A stretch of DNA of 9,134 nt. It comes from Actinomycetes bacterium. GTDB taxonomy: Bacteria; Actinomycetota; Thermoleophilia; Solirubrobacterales; 70-9. The position numbers and the translations under genes are program-made. Below the pieces are notes generated by a model. That model was not told the DNA's origin. It saw only the letters and a list, made by a program, of their open reading frames with translations, and searched no databases. Shown piece by piece: positions 1-6,689 of this stretch. Within the stretch, counting starts at the first letter, position 1; each line of letters opens with the position of its first letter. Location of the stretch: positions 1 to 9,134 of the forward strand of contig JAEYSQ010000005.1 in the NCBI GenBank assembly GCA_023434465.1. The letters are read 5' to 3'.

Positions 1-83
1 CCCCCGACCCGAACCCTGCAGGACCAGAAGGTTCACGGAGCGGGACGGTGGGATTCGCCGAACCGTCACTTCGTTTGATCCAC

Positions 84-129
84 GGTGCCGCAGGTTTACC
101 CCCCTATCGGGTGCAAAACCTGCGTCACC
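84..129. terminator. Strong imperfect stem-loop downstream of the VOC gene, possible terminator
   Basis: GGTG (84-87) pairs with CACC (126-129) and CGCAGGTTT (89-97) pairs with AAACCTGCG (116-124). A single mismatch at 88/125 interrupts the 13 base pairs. Inside, ACCC (98-101) can pair with GGGT (109-112). It begins 48 bases past the VOC stop codon, a place that fits termination of the minus-strand operon. No run of T follows on either strand, so a classical intrinsic terminator is not certain; a dispersed palindromic repeat or a binding site is possible. A second, weaker dyad (GACGGT 44-49 with ACCGTC 62-67) lies to its left. I see no gene in 1-176. Confidence 0.45.
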
Positions 130-176
130 ATCCCCCTCAAACCCTCAGCGGATGGATACCAGGGGCCGTCTGGGGC

Positions 177-539
177 TTAGTCCTGGGAGACGGTGATTTC
201 GATGTCGTGACCGTCGGGGTCACGGAGGAAGGCGGAATAGGAACCGGAGCCGTGGGCGCTGGTTTCGCCTGGCTGGGCGACGTTGGACCCGCCGGAGCCG
301 GTGCCGCCTTCCCAGGCCGCCTTGACTGCCGCGATGCCAGGGGCTCCGAGACTGACCATGGAGCCTTCGGCCCGGACCCGGGGTCGTTCGGTTATGAAGA
401 GAACCGGGCGGGAAATGCCATAGCCGATCGCGTCGGTGCCGTTCACGTGCCGTCGCCAGCCGAGTGGCGAAAGGAGCGCGTCATAGAACGAGGCGGACCG
501 GGGAAGATCGGAAACTTCGAGGACGATGTGGTGAATCAC
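177..539 (-). CDS. VOC-superfamily (glyoxalase/bleomycin-resistance-like) protein
   Basis: This 120-residue protein has the size and shape of a single-unit VOC (vicinal oxygen chelate) protein. It opens with MIHHIVLEVSDL and SASFYDALL, the first beta strand and helix, with a likely metal-ligand His at 3 or 4. It ends with FLRDPDGHDIEI (104-115), the second beta-alpha-beta motif with a ligand Glu at 114; His96 may be another ligand. VOC proteins include glyoxalase I, extradiol dioxygenases and antibiotic-binding proteins; nothing here fixes the substrate. The start is GTG at 539, with a TGA codon in frame immediately before it, so no longer start is possible. There is no clear Shine-Dalgarno sequence; a TAGCCT hexamer lies 7 bases before the GTG, suggesting a short or absent leader. 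It lies 82 bases beyond the permease gene, so it could be the operon's last member or have its own promoter. Confidence 0.88.
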   Translation of the reverse strand: MIHHIVLEVSDLPRSASFYDALLSPLGWRRHVNGTDAIGYGISRPVLFITERPRVRAEGSMVSLGAPGIAAVKAAWEGGTGSGGSNVAQPGETSAHGSGSYSAFLRDPDGHDIEITVSQD

Positions 540-546
540 TCACGTC

Positions 547-552
547 AGGCTA
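547..552 (-). promoter_or_regulatory. Putative -10 hexamer (TAGCCT) for the VOC gene
   Basis: On the minus strand TAGCCT matches the actinobacterial TANNNT pattern. Seven bases separate it from the GTG start at 539, so transcription could begin at or next to the start codon. With a 17-base spacer the -35 position reads TTCCCG, a weak match to TTGACA. This is a pattern match only. Confidence 0.3.
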
Positions 553-621
553 AAGGAGATGCAACAAATCGGGAACCTCCCCGAATCGTGTAAGCGACCG
601 GAACGGGTCACCCGAAGCCGG

Positions 622-1392
622 TCAGCTGCGTGGCGTCCAGCGAAACCAGCGCAGAGCGATCAGGAATCCGGCCAGTCCCCAGACAGCGACCACGGCGAGC
701 TCACCCAACTCGAAACCGGCCCCGGTCGTGTTGGGACTGTACGCGGTGAAGAAGGCTTCGAAGAAGTCCCGAACCGGGAAGTGGTTGGCGAAAGCAAGCA
801 CCCCGTCGGGTATTTCGTTTTCGGGAATGAAGATGCCTGAAAGGAAGTAGAGCGGCAAGGTGATCGCGTTGGTGATCGCCGAAGCTGCTTCGCGCGAGGG
901 AATGATCACCGTCAGGGCCAGCCCGAGGCAGCAGAACGAGGTCGCGCCGACAACCAGGGTGACGGCCACGGCCGGCACCCTGTCCCAGGGGATCGGGGCG
1001 TCGTAGAGCAACTTGCCGATCAGGGTGACGACAGCCAGCATGATCGCGGAGATCACGATCGCGTTTCCGACCCGCCCGGCAATGAACACCCAGGCCGGTA
1101 ACGGAGTGCCACGACCCCGCTTGAGCAGTCCCTCCTCGCGGGCGATCGTCACGTTCATGGAGAGGTTGACCATGGTCGCCGAGATCACCGCCAGAGTCAC
1201 GATCGCCGGGATGTAATAGGTGGTCACCTTGACTCCGCCAAGTTCGTCGATCCGGTCGTTGCCGAAGATGGTCGCGAAGATCAGGAGGAACAGGACCGGC
1301 AGGAGGGCCGTAAAGAAAACCGAGGCGGGATTTCGCCAGAACACCTTCTGGGCGAACCTGAACTCATGCAGGGCCAACGCGAGCGGCCTCAT
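622..1392 (-). CDS. ABC-2 type transporter permease
   Basis: This 256-residue membrane protein has about six hydrophobic spans (roughly 25-43, 61-80, 103-125, 140-163, 172-190 and 229-249). That is the normal layout and length of an ABC-2/DrrB-like permease. Residues 85-99 (REEGLLKRGRGTPLP) match the conserved cytoplasmic segment after span 2 in this family, usually E-x-G-x-L-x-R-x-x-x-x-P, which contacts the ATPase. SGIFIP (185-190) near span 5 is also typical. The ATG at 1392 overlaps the stop of the ATPase gene (ATGA), which implies translational coupling and a paired transporter. It probably forms the membrane channel of an exporter for a drug, lipid or polysaccharide-like substrate; the substrate cannot be read from the sequence. 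There is no convincing independent ribosome binding site, consistent with coupling. Confidence 0.93.
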   Translation of the reverse strand: MRPLALALHEFRFAQKVFWRNPASVFFTALLPVLFLLIFATIFGNDRIDELGGVKVTTYYIPAIVTLAVISATMVNLSMNVTIAREEGLLKRGRGTPLPAWVFIAGRVGNAIVISAIMLAVVTLIGKLLYDAPIPWDRVPAVAVTLVVGATSFCCLGLALTVIIPSREAASAITNAITLPLYFLSGIFIPENEIPDGVLAFANHFPVRDFFEAFFTAYSPNTTGAGFELGELAVVAVWGLAGFLIALRWFRWTPRS

Positions 1393-2348
1393 GGCTCGGT
1401 CAGTTCCAAATAGACATCTTCGAGGCTCGGGCGGCGCACGTCGAGCTGCGAGAGCTCGGTGCCGGACTCGATCGCCCAGGCGGTGATCCGGTTCAGATCG
1501 GCCACCGCCTCGTGAGTGCTCACGGTCACCGTACGCAGGCCATTCCCGGCTTCCCCACGGGTCTGGGTCTGCCCGACCCCCGCGATGCCGGCCAGATCGG
1601 TGTCATCCGCGACGGTGAAGGCGATCGTGGTAGGCAGGCGTCGGCGGTCGCCGAGATTCTCGGGCGTATCGAGCGCCACGATCCGTCCTTCGTTGACGAT
1701 CGCCACGCGGTCGGCGAGAAACTGCGCCTCTTCCATGTAATGGGTTGTCAGCAGCACCGTCTTGCCGAGGTCACGGAGGCCGGCGACCATCTCCCACGCC
1801 TGGCGGCGTGCCGAAGGGTCGAACCCGGTGGTCGGTTCGTCGAGGAAGAGCAGGTCCGGATCCCCGACCAGAGCGATGCCCACATCGAGTCGGCGCTGCT
1901 GGCCGCCAGAAAGCTTTCGGGCCCGGGTTCCGGCCTGGTCTTCGAGGCCGACCAGGGCGATCACTTCGTCGACAGCGCGTGGGTTGCTGTAGTAGCCGGC
2001 GTACTGCTGAAGTGATTCCCGGACCGTAAGGGCTGGTTCCAGAGTCGTGCTCTGAAGCACGATTCCGATGCGTTCACGCCAGTCCGGAGTCGGTTTCGCT
2101 GGATCCAGGCCCAGCACGCTGACTTCGCCTGCGTCGCGGTCGCGATAACCCTCGAGGATCTCGACCGTGGTCGTCTTGCCAGCCCCGTTGGGACCGAGCA
2201 CCGCGAAGATTTCTTCGGGGAAGACGTCGAGGTCGATCCCTCTGACTGCTTCGAGGTCGTCATACGACTTGTGAAGCCCCCGAACGGTTATGACCGGTGA
2301 AGACACGGGTTCCGATCCTAGAGACATCGACGCGAGATCAGGTGCCAC
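1389..2348 (-). CDS. ABC transporter ATP-binding protein (DrrA-like)
   Basis: This 319-residue protein is the ATPase that would power export through the adjacent permease. From the GTG start, Walker A is GPNGAGKT (52-59), the Q-loop Gln is at 99, the signature LSGGQ is at 146-150, Walker B with catalytic Glu171 is LLFLDEP (166-172), and the H-loop His is at 203 (TTHYMEEA). The C-terminal extension (about 235-319) ends in RRPSLEDVYLELTEP, typical of the DrrA/NodI-like exporter subfamily. The start is uncertain: GTG at 2348 gives the longest form without a clear Shine-Dalgarno sequence, and ATG at 2327 removes seven residues; both keep all motifs. It begins 41 bases after the rapZ stop codon. 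An efflux or self-resistance role is inferred from the family; the substrate is unknown. Confidence 0.94.
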   Translation of the reverse strand: MAPDLASMSLGSEPVSSPVITVRGLHKSYDDLEAVRGIDLDVFPEEIFAVLGPNGAGKTTTVEILEGYRDRDAGEVSVLGLDPAKPTPDWRERIGIVLQSTTLEPALTVRESLQQYAGYYSNPRAVDEVIALVGLEDQAGTRARKLSGGQQRRLDVGIALVGDPDLLFLDEPTTGFDPSARRQAWEMVAGLRDLGKTVLLTTHYMEEAQFLADRVAIVNEGRIVALDTPENLGDRRRLPTTIAFTVADDTDLAGIAGVGQTQTRGEAGNGLRTVTVSTHEAVADLNRITAWAIESGTELSQLDVRRPSLEDVYLELTEP

Positions 2349-2389
2349 CTCGAGCCGACCCGGCCGGGGGAACCGGACGGGTTGAGTTC

Positions 2390-3256
2390 CTACGGGACGT
2401 CCCGGTGAGTCACGCGGACCACGACGTCATCGCGGGCCGCAAACTCGCGCCAGATCCGTTCCGCCACCGTTATCGAGCGATGGCGACCCCCGGTACAGCC
2501 GATCGCGATGGTCAGGTGCGTCTTGCCCTCGGCGACGTAGGCCGGGATGAGGAACTCAAGCAGGGGCAGGAGCCGGCCGTAGAACTCGCCCGCCACGGTG
2601 CCGGCCTCGACGTAGTCGCGGACCTCCTGGTCGAGGCCGGTCAGTGGTCTCAGTTCATCCACGTAATGGGGATTCGGGAGAAAACGCACGTCCAGAGTGA
2701 TGTCGGCGTCGCGGGGCGGCCCGTTCTTGAAACCGAAGGTCAGCAGGTTCACGGCCATCAGGCTGCTCGTGCCCGCGTCGATAAGTTCCTCGGCTATCCG
2801 GCGACGAAGCGTCGTCGCGGTTTCACCTGAAGTGTCGATGACCAGGTCAGCGCGGGCTCGCAGGGGAGCGAGGATCTCGCGTTCGTGTTCGATCCCCTCG
2901 GAAATCCTGCCTTCCGGAGCGGAAGGATGGCGACGGCGGGTCTCCTTGTAGCGGTCGGTGAGGATCTCGTCATGGGCCTCGAGGAACACCACCTTCGGCT
3001 TGATGCCCTCGCGCTCGAGGTCATCGAGAACCTGGTTGAGCTGTTCGAAGTACTCACGGCCACGAGCGTCGGATACCACGGCGGCCCGCTCCACCCCGCT
3101 CCCGGGCAGCCGGAAAAGTTCACCCAGCGAACGGATCATCTGGGGCGGGAGATTGTCGACGCAGAAGTATCCGGCGTCTTCGAACGCGGCGATCGCCTCC
3201 GACTTGCCGGCCCCCGAGAGACCGGTGATCACCACCATCTCAACCGGCTCGGTCAC
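2390..3256 (-). CDS. rapZ: RapZ family P-loop nucleotide-binding protein (RNase adapter family)
   Basis: This 288-residue protein is full length for RapZ/YvcJ. The N-terminal kinase-like domain has Walker A GLSGAGKS (12-19) and the family hallmark DNLPP (34-38). The C-terminal domain has VNLLTFGFKNGPP (169-181), DVRFLPNPHY (189-198) and GCTGGRHRS (253-261), a region linked in E. coli RapZ to glucosamine-6-phosphate and RNA binding. In enterobacteria RapZ directs RNase E to the sRNA GlmZ to control amino-sugar synthesis. Actinobacteria lack that sRNA, so the partner here is unknown; the family has GTP/ATP hydrolysis activity. The GTG start at 3256 has an AGGGGA ribosome binding site 7 bases upstream. 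It follows uvrC by 39 bases, a pairing common in Actinobacteria, but the next gene is an ABC transporter, not yvcK/whiA. Confidence 0.96.
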   Translation of the reverse strand: MTEPVEMVVITGLSGAGKSEAIAAFEDAGYFCVDNLPPQMIRSLGELFRLPGSGVERAAVVSDARGREYFEQLNQVLDDLEREGIKPKVVFLEAHDEILTDRYKETRRRHPSAPEGRISEGIEHEREILAPLRARADLVIDTSGETATTLRRRIAEELIDAGTSSLMAVNLLTFGFKNGPPRDADITLDVRFLPNPHYVDELRPLTGLDQEVRDYVEAGTVAGEFYGRLLPLLEFLIPAYVAEGKTHLTIAIGCTGGRHRSITVAERIWREFAARDDVVVRVTHRDVP

Positions 3257-3263
3257 CCTGCGT

Positions 3264-3269
3264 TCCCCT
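3264..3269 (-). promoter_or_regulatory. Ribosome binding site fixing the rapZ start
   Basis: AGGGGA on the minus strand sits 7 bases before the GTG at 3256. It supports this start over the in-frame ATG six codons later (residue 7). Confidence 0.6.
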
Positions 3270-3295
3270 GATTCTGATTCTGGCGCCGCGATGGC

Positions 3296-5185
3296 CTAAC
3301 CGATCCTGTTCAGTTGCTCGTGGATTTCACGGGCCACCTTACCGGGCAGGCCGGGGACCGCTTCGATCTCTTCCCGGCTCGCTTCCAGGAGCCGGTCGGG
3401 CGAGCCAAAATGCTTGATCAGGAGACGTTTGCGCGTCGGTCCTACACCGCGGATGCTGTCCAGGACCGAAGCGGTCATCGCCTTGTCACGCCGCCCCCGG
3501 TGATGGGTGATCGCGAAACGGTGGGCTTCGTCGCGAACTCTCTGAAGCAACATGTTCGCTTCCGAGTCGGACTTCAGGTCAAGCGGCCCGGAACTGCCGG
3601 GGGTGAAGATCTCCTCTTCTCGTTTGGCGAGGCTGACCACGGTGACCCCGAGCGCGATGAACTCCTCCAGGGCCCGGACCCCGGCGGCAAGTTGTCCTTT
3701 GCCGCCGTCGATCATGATCACCGACGGCAGCGAAGCGAAGCTCTCGTCCCGGTCGCGGTCATGTGGCGAGAGATCGACCTGCTGCCGGTACTGGCCGATC
3801 CGTCGGCCCAGCACTTCCTCCATCGAAGCAAAGTCATCGGGTCCTTCATGCCCGGTCTCGCCCCTGATCCGGAACCGGCGATAGTCGGACTTCTTCGGCC
3901 GACCGCCCTCGAAGACGACCATCGAGGCAACCGTGTGCTCACCACCGAGGTTGGAGATGTCGAAGCCCTCGATCCGCACCGGCAGTTCCTCCATGCCGAG
4001 CGCTTCGCCAAGCTGACTCAGCGCCTCGACCCGGCGCTGTTGGCGGTGTTCGTTTCGGAGGCGGTCCTGGTCAAGAGCGAGCCCGGCGTTTCGCTCGGCC
4101 ATCTCCCGCAGCCGCCGTGTGTCTCCGCGCTCGGCGATCCGCACTTCTACCCCGGCTCCGCTGCGGCGGCCGGAAAGGAAAGTCTCGATCTCCTCGAGCT
4201 TGCCGGTCATGTACGGACCGAGCACGACGCGTTTCGGCACGGCCGGTGAAGCGCCGTAGTACTGCTCGATGAATTCGGCTGTGACTTCGTCGATCTCGCG
4301 TTGGGCGGGGTTTTCCAGGTAGAAGGACTGACGCTCGGCGAGGATTCCGTCCCGGACCTGGAAGACCTGCGCGTTCGCGTCGGTACCTTCGACCGCGACG
4401 CCGATCAGGTCGGCGGTCCCCACCTTTGAGCCGGATATCCGCTGCCGTTCGAACAACGAACGGACCGAGGCGAGCCGGTCGCGGAATACCGCCGCGGTCT
4501 CGAAGTCCTGCTCGGCGGCCGCGGACTTCATCCGGGAGTCGAGGTCGCGCTCGATCTGGTCGTAACGGCCGGAAAGGAAATCGATGACCCGGTCGATGTT
4601 GGCCCGGTATTCCTCCTGGCTGATGTAGTCGACGCACGGCGCGCCGCACCGCTTGATGAAGTAATCGAGGCATGGGCTTCCGGAGCGGCGGCCCGGTTCC
4701 CTGCCTTCGCAGGTCCGGTACTGGAACAGCTTGCCCAGCAGCTCGAGTGTGTCCCGGACCCTCCGGGCGGAAGAGAACGGCCCGAAGTAGACCCGTCCCG
4801 GCCGGTGCCGCTCGCGGGTGAAGTAAACCCGCGGGTAATCCTCGTCGAGACTCACCCCGACGTACGGATAGGACTTGTCGTCGCGCAGCTTGATGTTAAA
4901 GCGCGGCCGGTACCGCTTGATGAAGCTCTGTTCGGCGATCAGGGCTTCCGACTCGGTCTCCGTCGCGAGAAATTCGATCCGCTCGATCTGACGGGTCATT
5001 TCAGCGTTGCCACCGCTGAAATGCGAAGCGACTCGCTTGCGGATCGATATCGCCTTCCCGACGTAGATCACCTCGTCGTCGCGGTCACGGAACAGATAGA
5101 CGCCCGGCGCGTCGGGCAGCGATCGCCGTTCGGCGACGATCCGCTGTTCTCTCGCTTCGTCGTTTCTTGCGGGCACGGCCACCAC
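3296..5185 (-). CDS. uvrC: UvrABC system protein C (excinuclease subunit)
   Basis: UvrC makes both incisions around DNA lesions after UvrA/UvrB recognition. Numbered from GTG 5185 (629 residues), the GIY-YIG nuclease domain (about 24-110) shows GVY (28-30), YVGK (41-44) and Glu80. A four-cysteine set (159, 172, 180, 184) matches the UvrC iron-sulfur site. A UVR UvrB-binding segment lies near 217-252. The RNase H-like 5' nuclease has the DDH triad Asp409 (FDISN), Asp493 (IDGGKGQ) and His555 (DEAHRF). Tandem helix-hairpin-helix motifs close the protein (about 575-629). All catalytic residues are present. The open frame extends to 5533, but that part is antisense to the crotonase gene and is not UvrC-like. 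Starts GTG 5185, 5182 and 5176 are possible; a TACGCT hexamer six bases before 5182 favours a leaderless start there. Confidence 0.96.
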   Translation of the reverse strand: MVAVPARNDEAREQRIVAERRSLPDAPGVYLFRDRDDEVIYVGKAISIRKRVASHFSGGNAEMTRQIERIEFLATETESEALIAEQSFIKRYRPRFNIKLRDDKSYPYVGVSLDEDYPRVYFTRERHRPGRVYFGPFSSARRVRDTLELLGKLFQYRTCEGREPGRRSGSPCLDYFIKRCGAPCVDYISQEEYRANIDRVIDFLSGRYDQIERDLDSRMKSAAAEQDFETAAVFRDRLASVRSLFERQRISGSKVGTADLIGVAVEGTDANAQVFQVRDGILAERQSFYLENPAQREIDEVTAEFIEQYYGASPAVPKRVVLGPYMTGKLEEIETFLSGRRSGAGVEVRIAERGDTRRLREMAERNAGLALDQDRLRNEHRQQRRVEALSQLGEALGMEELPVRIEGFDISNLGGEHTVASMVVFEGGRPKKSDYRRFRIRGETGHEGPDDFASMEEVLGRRIGQYRQQVDLSPHDRDRDESFASLPSVIMIDGGKGQLAAGVRALEEFIALGVTVVSLAKREEEIFTPGSSGPLDLKSDSEANMLLQRVRDEAHRFAITHHRGRRDKAMTASVLDSIRGVGPTRKRLLIKHFGSPDRLLEASREEIEAVPGLPGKVAREIHEQLNRIG

Positions 5186-5230
5186 CGAAGCGTAGAACGC
5201 GGCAGATATTGGGATACGCTGGCGCCACTC
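5186..5230. promoter_or_regulatory. Divergent promoter region between uvrC and the crotonase gene
   Basis: Only 45 bases separate the two start codons. The hexamer TACGCT appears once on each strand: minus strand 5194-5189, six bases before GTG 5182 of uvrC, and plus strand 5215-5220, ten bases before ATG 5231. Together they form an inverted repeat (AGCGTA/TACGCT). The expected -35 position of each overlaps the -10 of the other, so the two promoters would compete. Neither -35 is a good consensus match and neither gene has an obvious Shine-Dalgarno sequence. Confidence 0.35.
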
Positions 5231-6055
5231 ATGGCCAATGAATTGATCATTCCCCCGGAACTGAAAACCATCCAGATCGAGATCGACGGAGAGATCGGGA
5301 CCCTGACCCTGAATCGTCCCGAGACCTTCAACGCGATGAGTCCGGACCTGATCAGCGACATGGTCACGGCCTTCGCCTGGCTGGCCGACGAAGCTCCGCT
5401 CCGCGGTCTGATCGTGACCGGTTCCGGAGCCGCGTTCTGCGCCGGCGGCGACCTCAACTGGTTCAAGGCGGGCATGGAGGATGAGAGCGTTGACATCGTC
5501 GCCGGGGTGCGTCGGGGAGCCGAGATGCTTCATCAGGCGATCGTCGACCTGCAGCGGATCCCCTACCCGGTGATCGCCGCGCTGAACGGACCGACCGCCG
5601 GTGCCGGCTTCTCGCTGGCGCTTGCCTGCGACATCCGGATCTGCTCCGAGAACGCCTTCCTCGCCTGCGCCTACGGCCGGATCGGGGTTTCACCCGACGG
5701 CGGCATGACCTACTTCCTGCCGCGGGTGGTCGGCCCCTCGAAGGCGATCGAGATCCTTCTGAACGACCCGAATCTGACTCCGGCCGACGCTTTGGCCGAG
5801 GGACTCGTTTCCGAAGTCGTCGCGCCGGACGAACTGCTCGGCCGGGCCCGCGAGAAAGCCGACAAGCTTGCCGTCAAATCGCCGTACTACCAGAAGATGG
5901 CCAAGAAACTGGTCCACCAGAGCCTCGACAACAGCATCACCGAGCAGCTTCAGCTGGAGCGCCACGGCATCGCCGAAGGCATGGGTACCAAAGACGCAAT
6001 GAACGCCGTAGCCGCTTTCCTCTCCGGAGACAAGGCCGAGTTCAAGGGCGAGTAG
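5231..6055 (+). CDS. Crotonase-superfamily enoyl-CoA isomerase-like protein
   Basis: This 274-residue protein has the length and fold signature of the enoyl-CoA hydratase/isomerase superfamily. The first oxyanion-hole segment is AFCAGGDL (68-75) and the second is NGPTAGAGFSLALACD (119-134). Aligned by eye with rat mitochondrial enoyl-CoA hydratase, catalytic Glu144 corresponds to Ser128 and Glu164 to Tyr148, so water addition by the classical mechanism is unlikely. Asp156 in SPDGG (154-158), followed by FLPRVVG (162-168), resembles PaaG-type isomerases, where this Asp is catalytic. A delta-isomerase or ring-rearranging role on an acyl-CoA is therefore inferred; a standard beta-oxidation hydratase is less likely. 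The ATG at 5231 begins the conserved N-terminus; the upstream open frame overlaps uvrC antisense and is not part of it. It is the only plus-strand gene and converges on the MaoC gene. Confidence 0.92.
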   Translation: MANELIIPPELKTIQIEIDGEIGTLTLNRPETFNAMSPDLISDMVTAFAWLADEAPLRGLIVTGSGAAFCAGGDLNWFKAGMEDESVDIVAGVRRGAEMLHQAIVDLQRIPYPVIAALNGPTAGAGFSLALACDIRICSENAFLACAYGRIGVSPDGGMTYFLPRVVGPSKAIEILLNDPNLTPADALAEGLVSEVVAPDELLGRAREKADKLAVKSPYYQKMAKKLVHQSLDNSITEQLQLERHGIAEGMGTKDAMNAVAAFLSGDKAEFKGE

Positions 6056-6074
6056 CGCTGGGGCGTCCCGCCCG

Positions 6075-6127
6075 GGTGCCCCTCCCGGTCCGTGGCTTCG
6101 CGCCCCCGAAGGCCCAGGACGGGCACC
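6075..6127. terminator. GC-rich dyad between convergent genes, possible bidirectional terminator
   Basis: GGTGCCC (6075-6081) pairs with GGGCACC (6121-6127); TCC (6083-6085) and GGA (6117-6119) extend it past one mismatch. A nested hairpin, CTTCG (6096-6100) with CGAAG (6107-6111), has a six-base loop. It starts 19 bases after the crotonase stop and lies 23 bases past the MaoC stop on the other strand, a suitable place to end both transcripts. No T-run follows on either side, so Rho-dependent or structure-only termination would be needed. Confidence 0.35.
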
Positions 6128-6150
6128 TCGGCCGGACGCTTCAGATTGGC

Positions 6151-6639
6151 CTATTGGGCTTTGAGGAGGCGGGTGACGCTTTCGGCGACGCAGCAGGGCT
6201 TTTCATTGACGGTTCCGTCCGCGCTCCGGACCTCGACCGTGAAGGTGGTCACCATCTCCATCCATTCGTTGCCGAGGTCGCTGGCTTTGGTCAGCTCGGC
6301 TGAAGCGCGAACGCTTGACCCGGACGGAACCGGCGCCGGAAAGCGGACCTTGTTCCAGCCGTAGTTCACGCCCATCGTGAAGCCGGACCGGACCTCGACC
6401 AGGTCGACCCGGAAGCCGTCGATCATCGACAGGGTCAGGTTTCCGTGGGCGATGGTGGTGTCGAAGGGACTCTCCTTCTTCGCCCGCTCGGCGTCGACGT
6501 GGATCCACTGGTGATCTCCGGAAAGATCGGCAAAGGTGTCGATCATTTCCTGTGTGACTTCGCGCCACTCCGTCGGGCCGACCTGCTTGCCGACCAACTC
6601 CTGAATCTGTTCCGGACCATCAATGGCGAGAGTTTGCAT
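6151..6639 (-). CDS. MaoC-family (R)-specific enoyl-CoA hydratase-like protein (Rv0130/HtdZ-like)
   Basis: This 162-residue protein is a single hot-dog domain. SGDHQWIHVD (40-49) is the (R)-hydratase motif: Asp42 and His47 have the same five-residue spacing as Asp31/His36 of PhaJ, the catalytic pair that adds water to trans-2-enoyl-CoA. TTIAHGNLTLSM (61-72) and NYGWNKVRFPAPVPSGS (92-108) closely resemble mycobacterial Rv0130 (HtdZ) as I remember it. The start is ATG 6639; the open frame continues to 7101, but the added part is antisense-frame noise from the neighbouring gene. No Shine-Dalgarno sequence lies at normal distance. A TACTGT hexamer ends exactly 7 bases before the A of ATG, the arrangement of leaderless actinobacterial promoters. 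It lies 50 bases after the Tad-locus fusion gene but probably has its own promoter. The likely role is acyl-CoA or fatty-acid metabolism; the substrate is unknown. Confidence 0.92.
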   Translation of the reverse strand: MQTLAIDGPEQIQELVGKQVGPTEWREVTQEMIDTFADLSGDHQWIHVDAERAKKESPFDTTIAHGNLTLSMIDGFRVDLVEVRSGFTMGVNYGWNKVRFPAPVPSGSSVRASAELTKASDLGNEWMEMVTTFTVEVRSADGTVNEKPCCVAESVTRLLKAQ

Positions 6640-6645
6640 GGCGCA

Positions 6646-6651
6646 ACAGTA
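6646..6651 (-). promoter_or_regulatory. Putative leaderless -10 hexamer (TACTGT) for the MaoC gene
   Basis: TACTGT occupies -12 to -7 relative to the A of ATG 6639 on the minus strand, with TGCGCC filling -6 to -1. This is the TANNNT spacing seen for leaderless genes in Mycobacterium and relatives. No good -35 element is visible. If used, the gene is transcribed apart from the upstream pilus-type genes. Confidence 0.4.
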
Positions 6652-6689
6652 ACGCCACCATCCCTGTCGGGAGCCTTCCTCCGCGATCG

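Noticed and set aside
96..131. Short minus-strand ORF (MVTQVLHPIGG) preceded by GAGGGGG
   Set aside because: It coincides with the palindrome at 84-129, which accounts for the sequence; the G-tract directly abuts the ATG, too close for ribosome binding.
48..593. Plus-strand open frame of 181 codons at the left end
   Set aside because: It is antisense to the VOC gene and Gly/Arg/Asp-rich, with no recognisable domain.
3314..4249. Long plus-strand open frame (311 codons) antisense to uvrC
   Set aside because: It lies wholly inside uvrC, whose catalytic motifs are intact. The translation has no domain pattern and is typical of antisense frames in high-GC coding DNA.
4805..5230. N-terminal extension of the crotonase frame
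   Set aside because: It is antisense to the GIY-YIG end of uvrC; the conserved crotonase N-terminus begins at ATG 5231.
5186..5533. N-terminal extension of uvrC up to 5533
   Set aside because: It runs antisense through the start of the crotonase gene and gives no UvrC-like sequence; the GIY-YIG domain begins about 25 residues after GTG 5185.
6620..6661. Short minus-strand ORF (MVALLLRHANSRH) overlapping the MaoC start, with GGAGGAAGG upstream
   Set aside because: The purine-rich tract is 12-16 bases from its ATG, too far for a good site, and 13 codons can arise by chance; the leaderless promoter for MaoC explains the region better.
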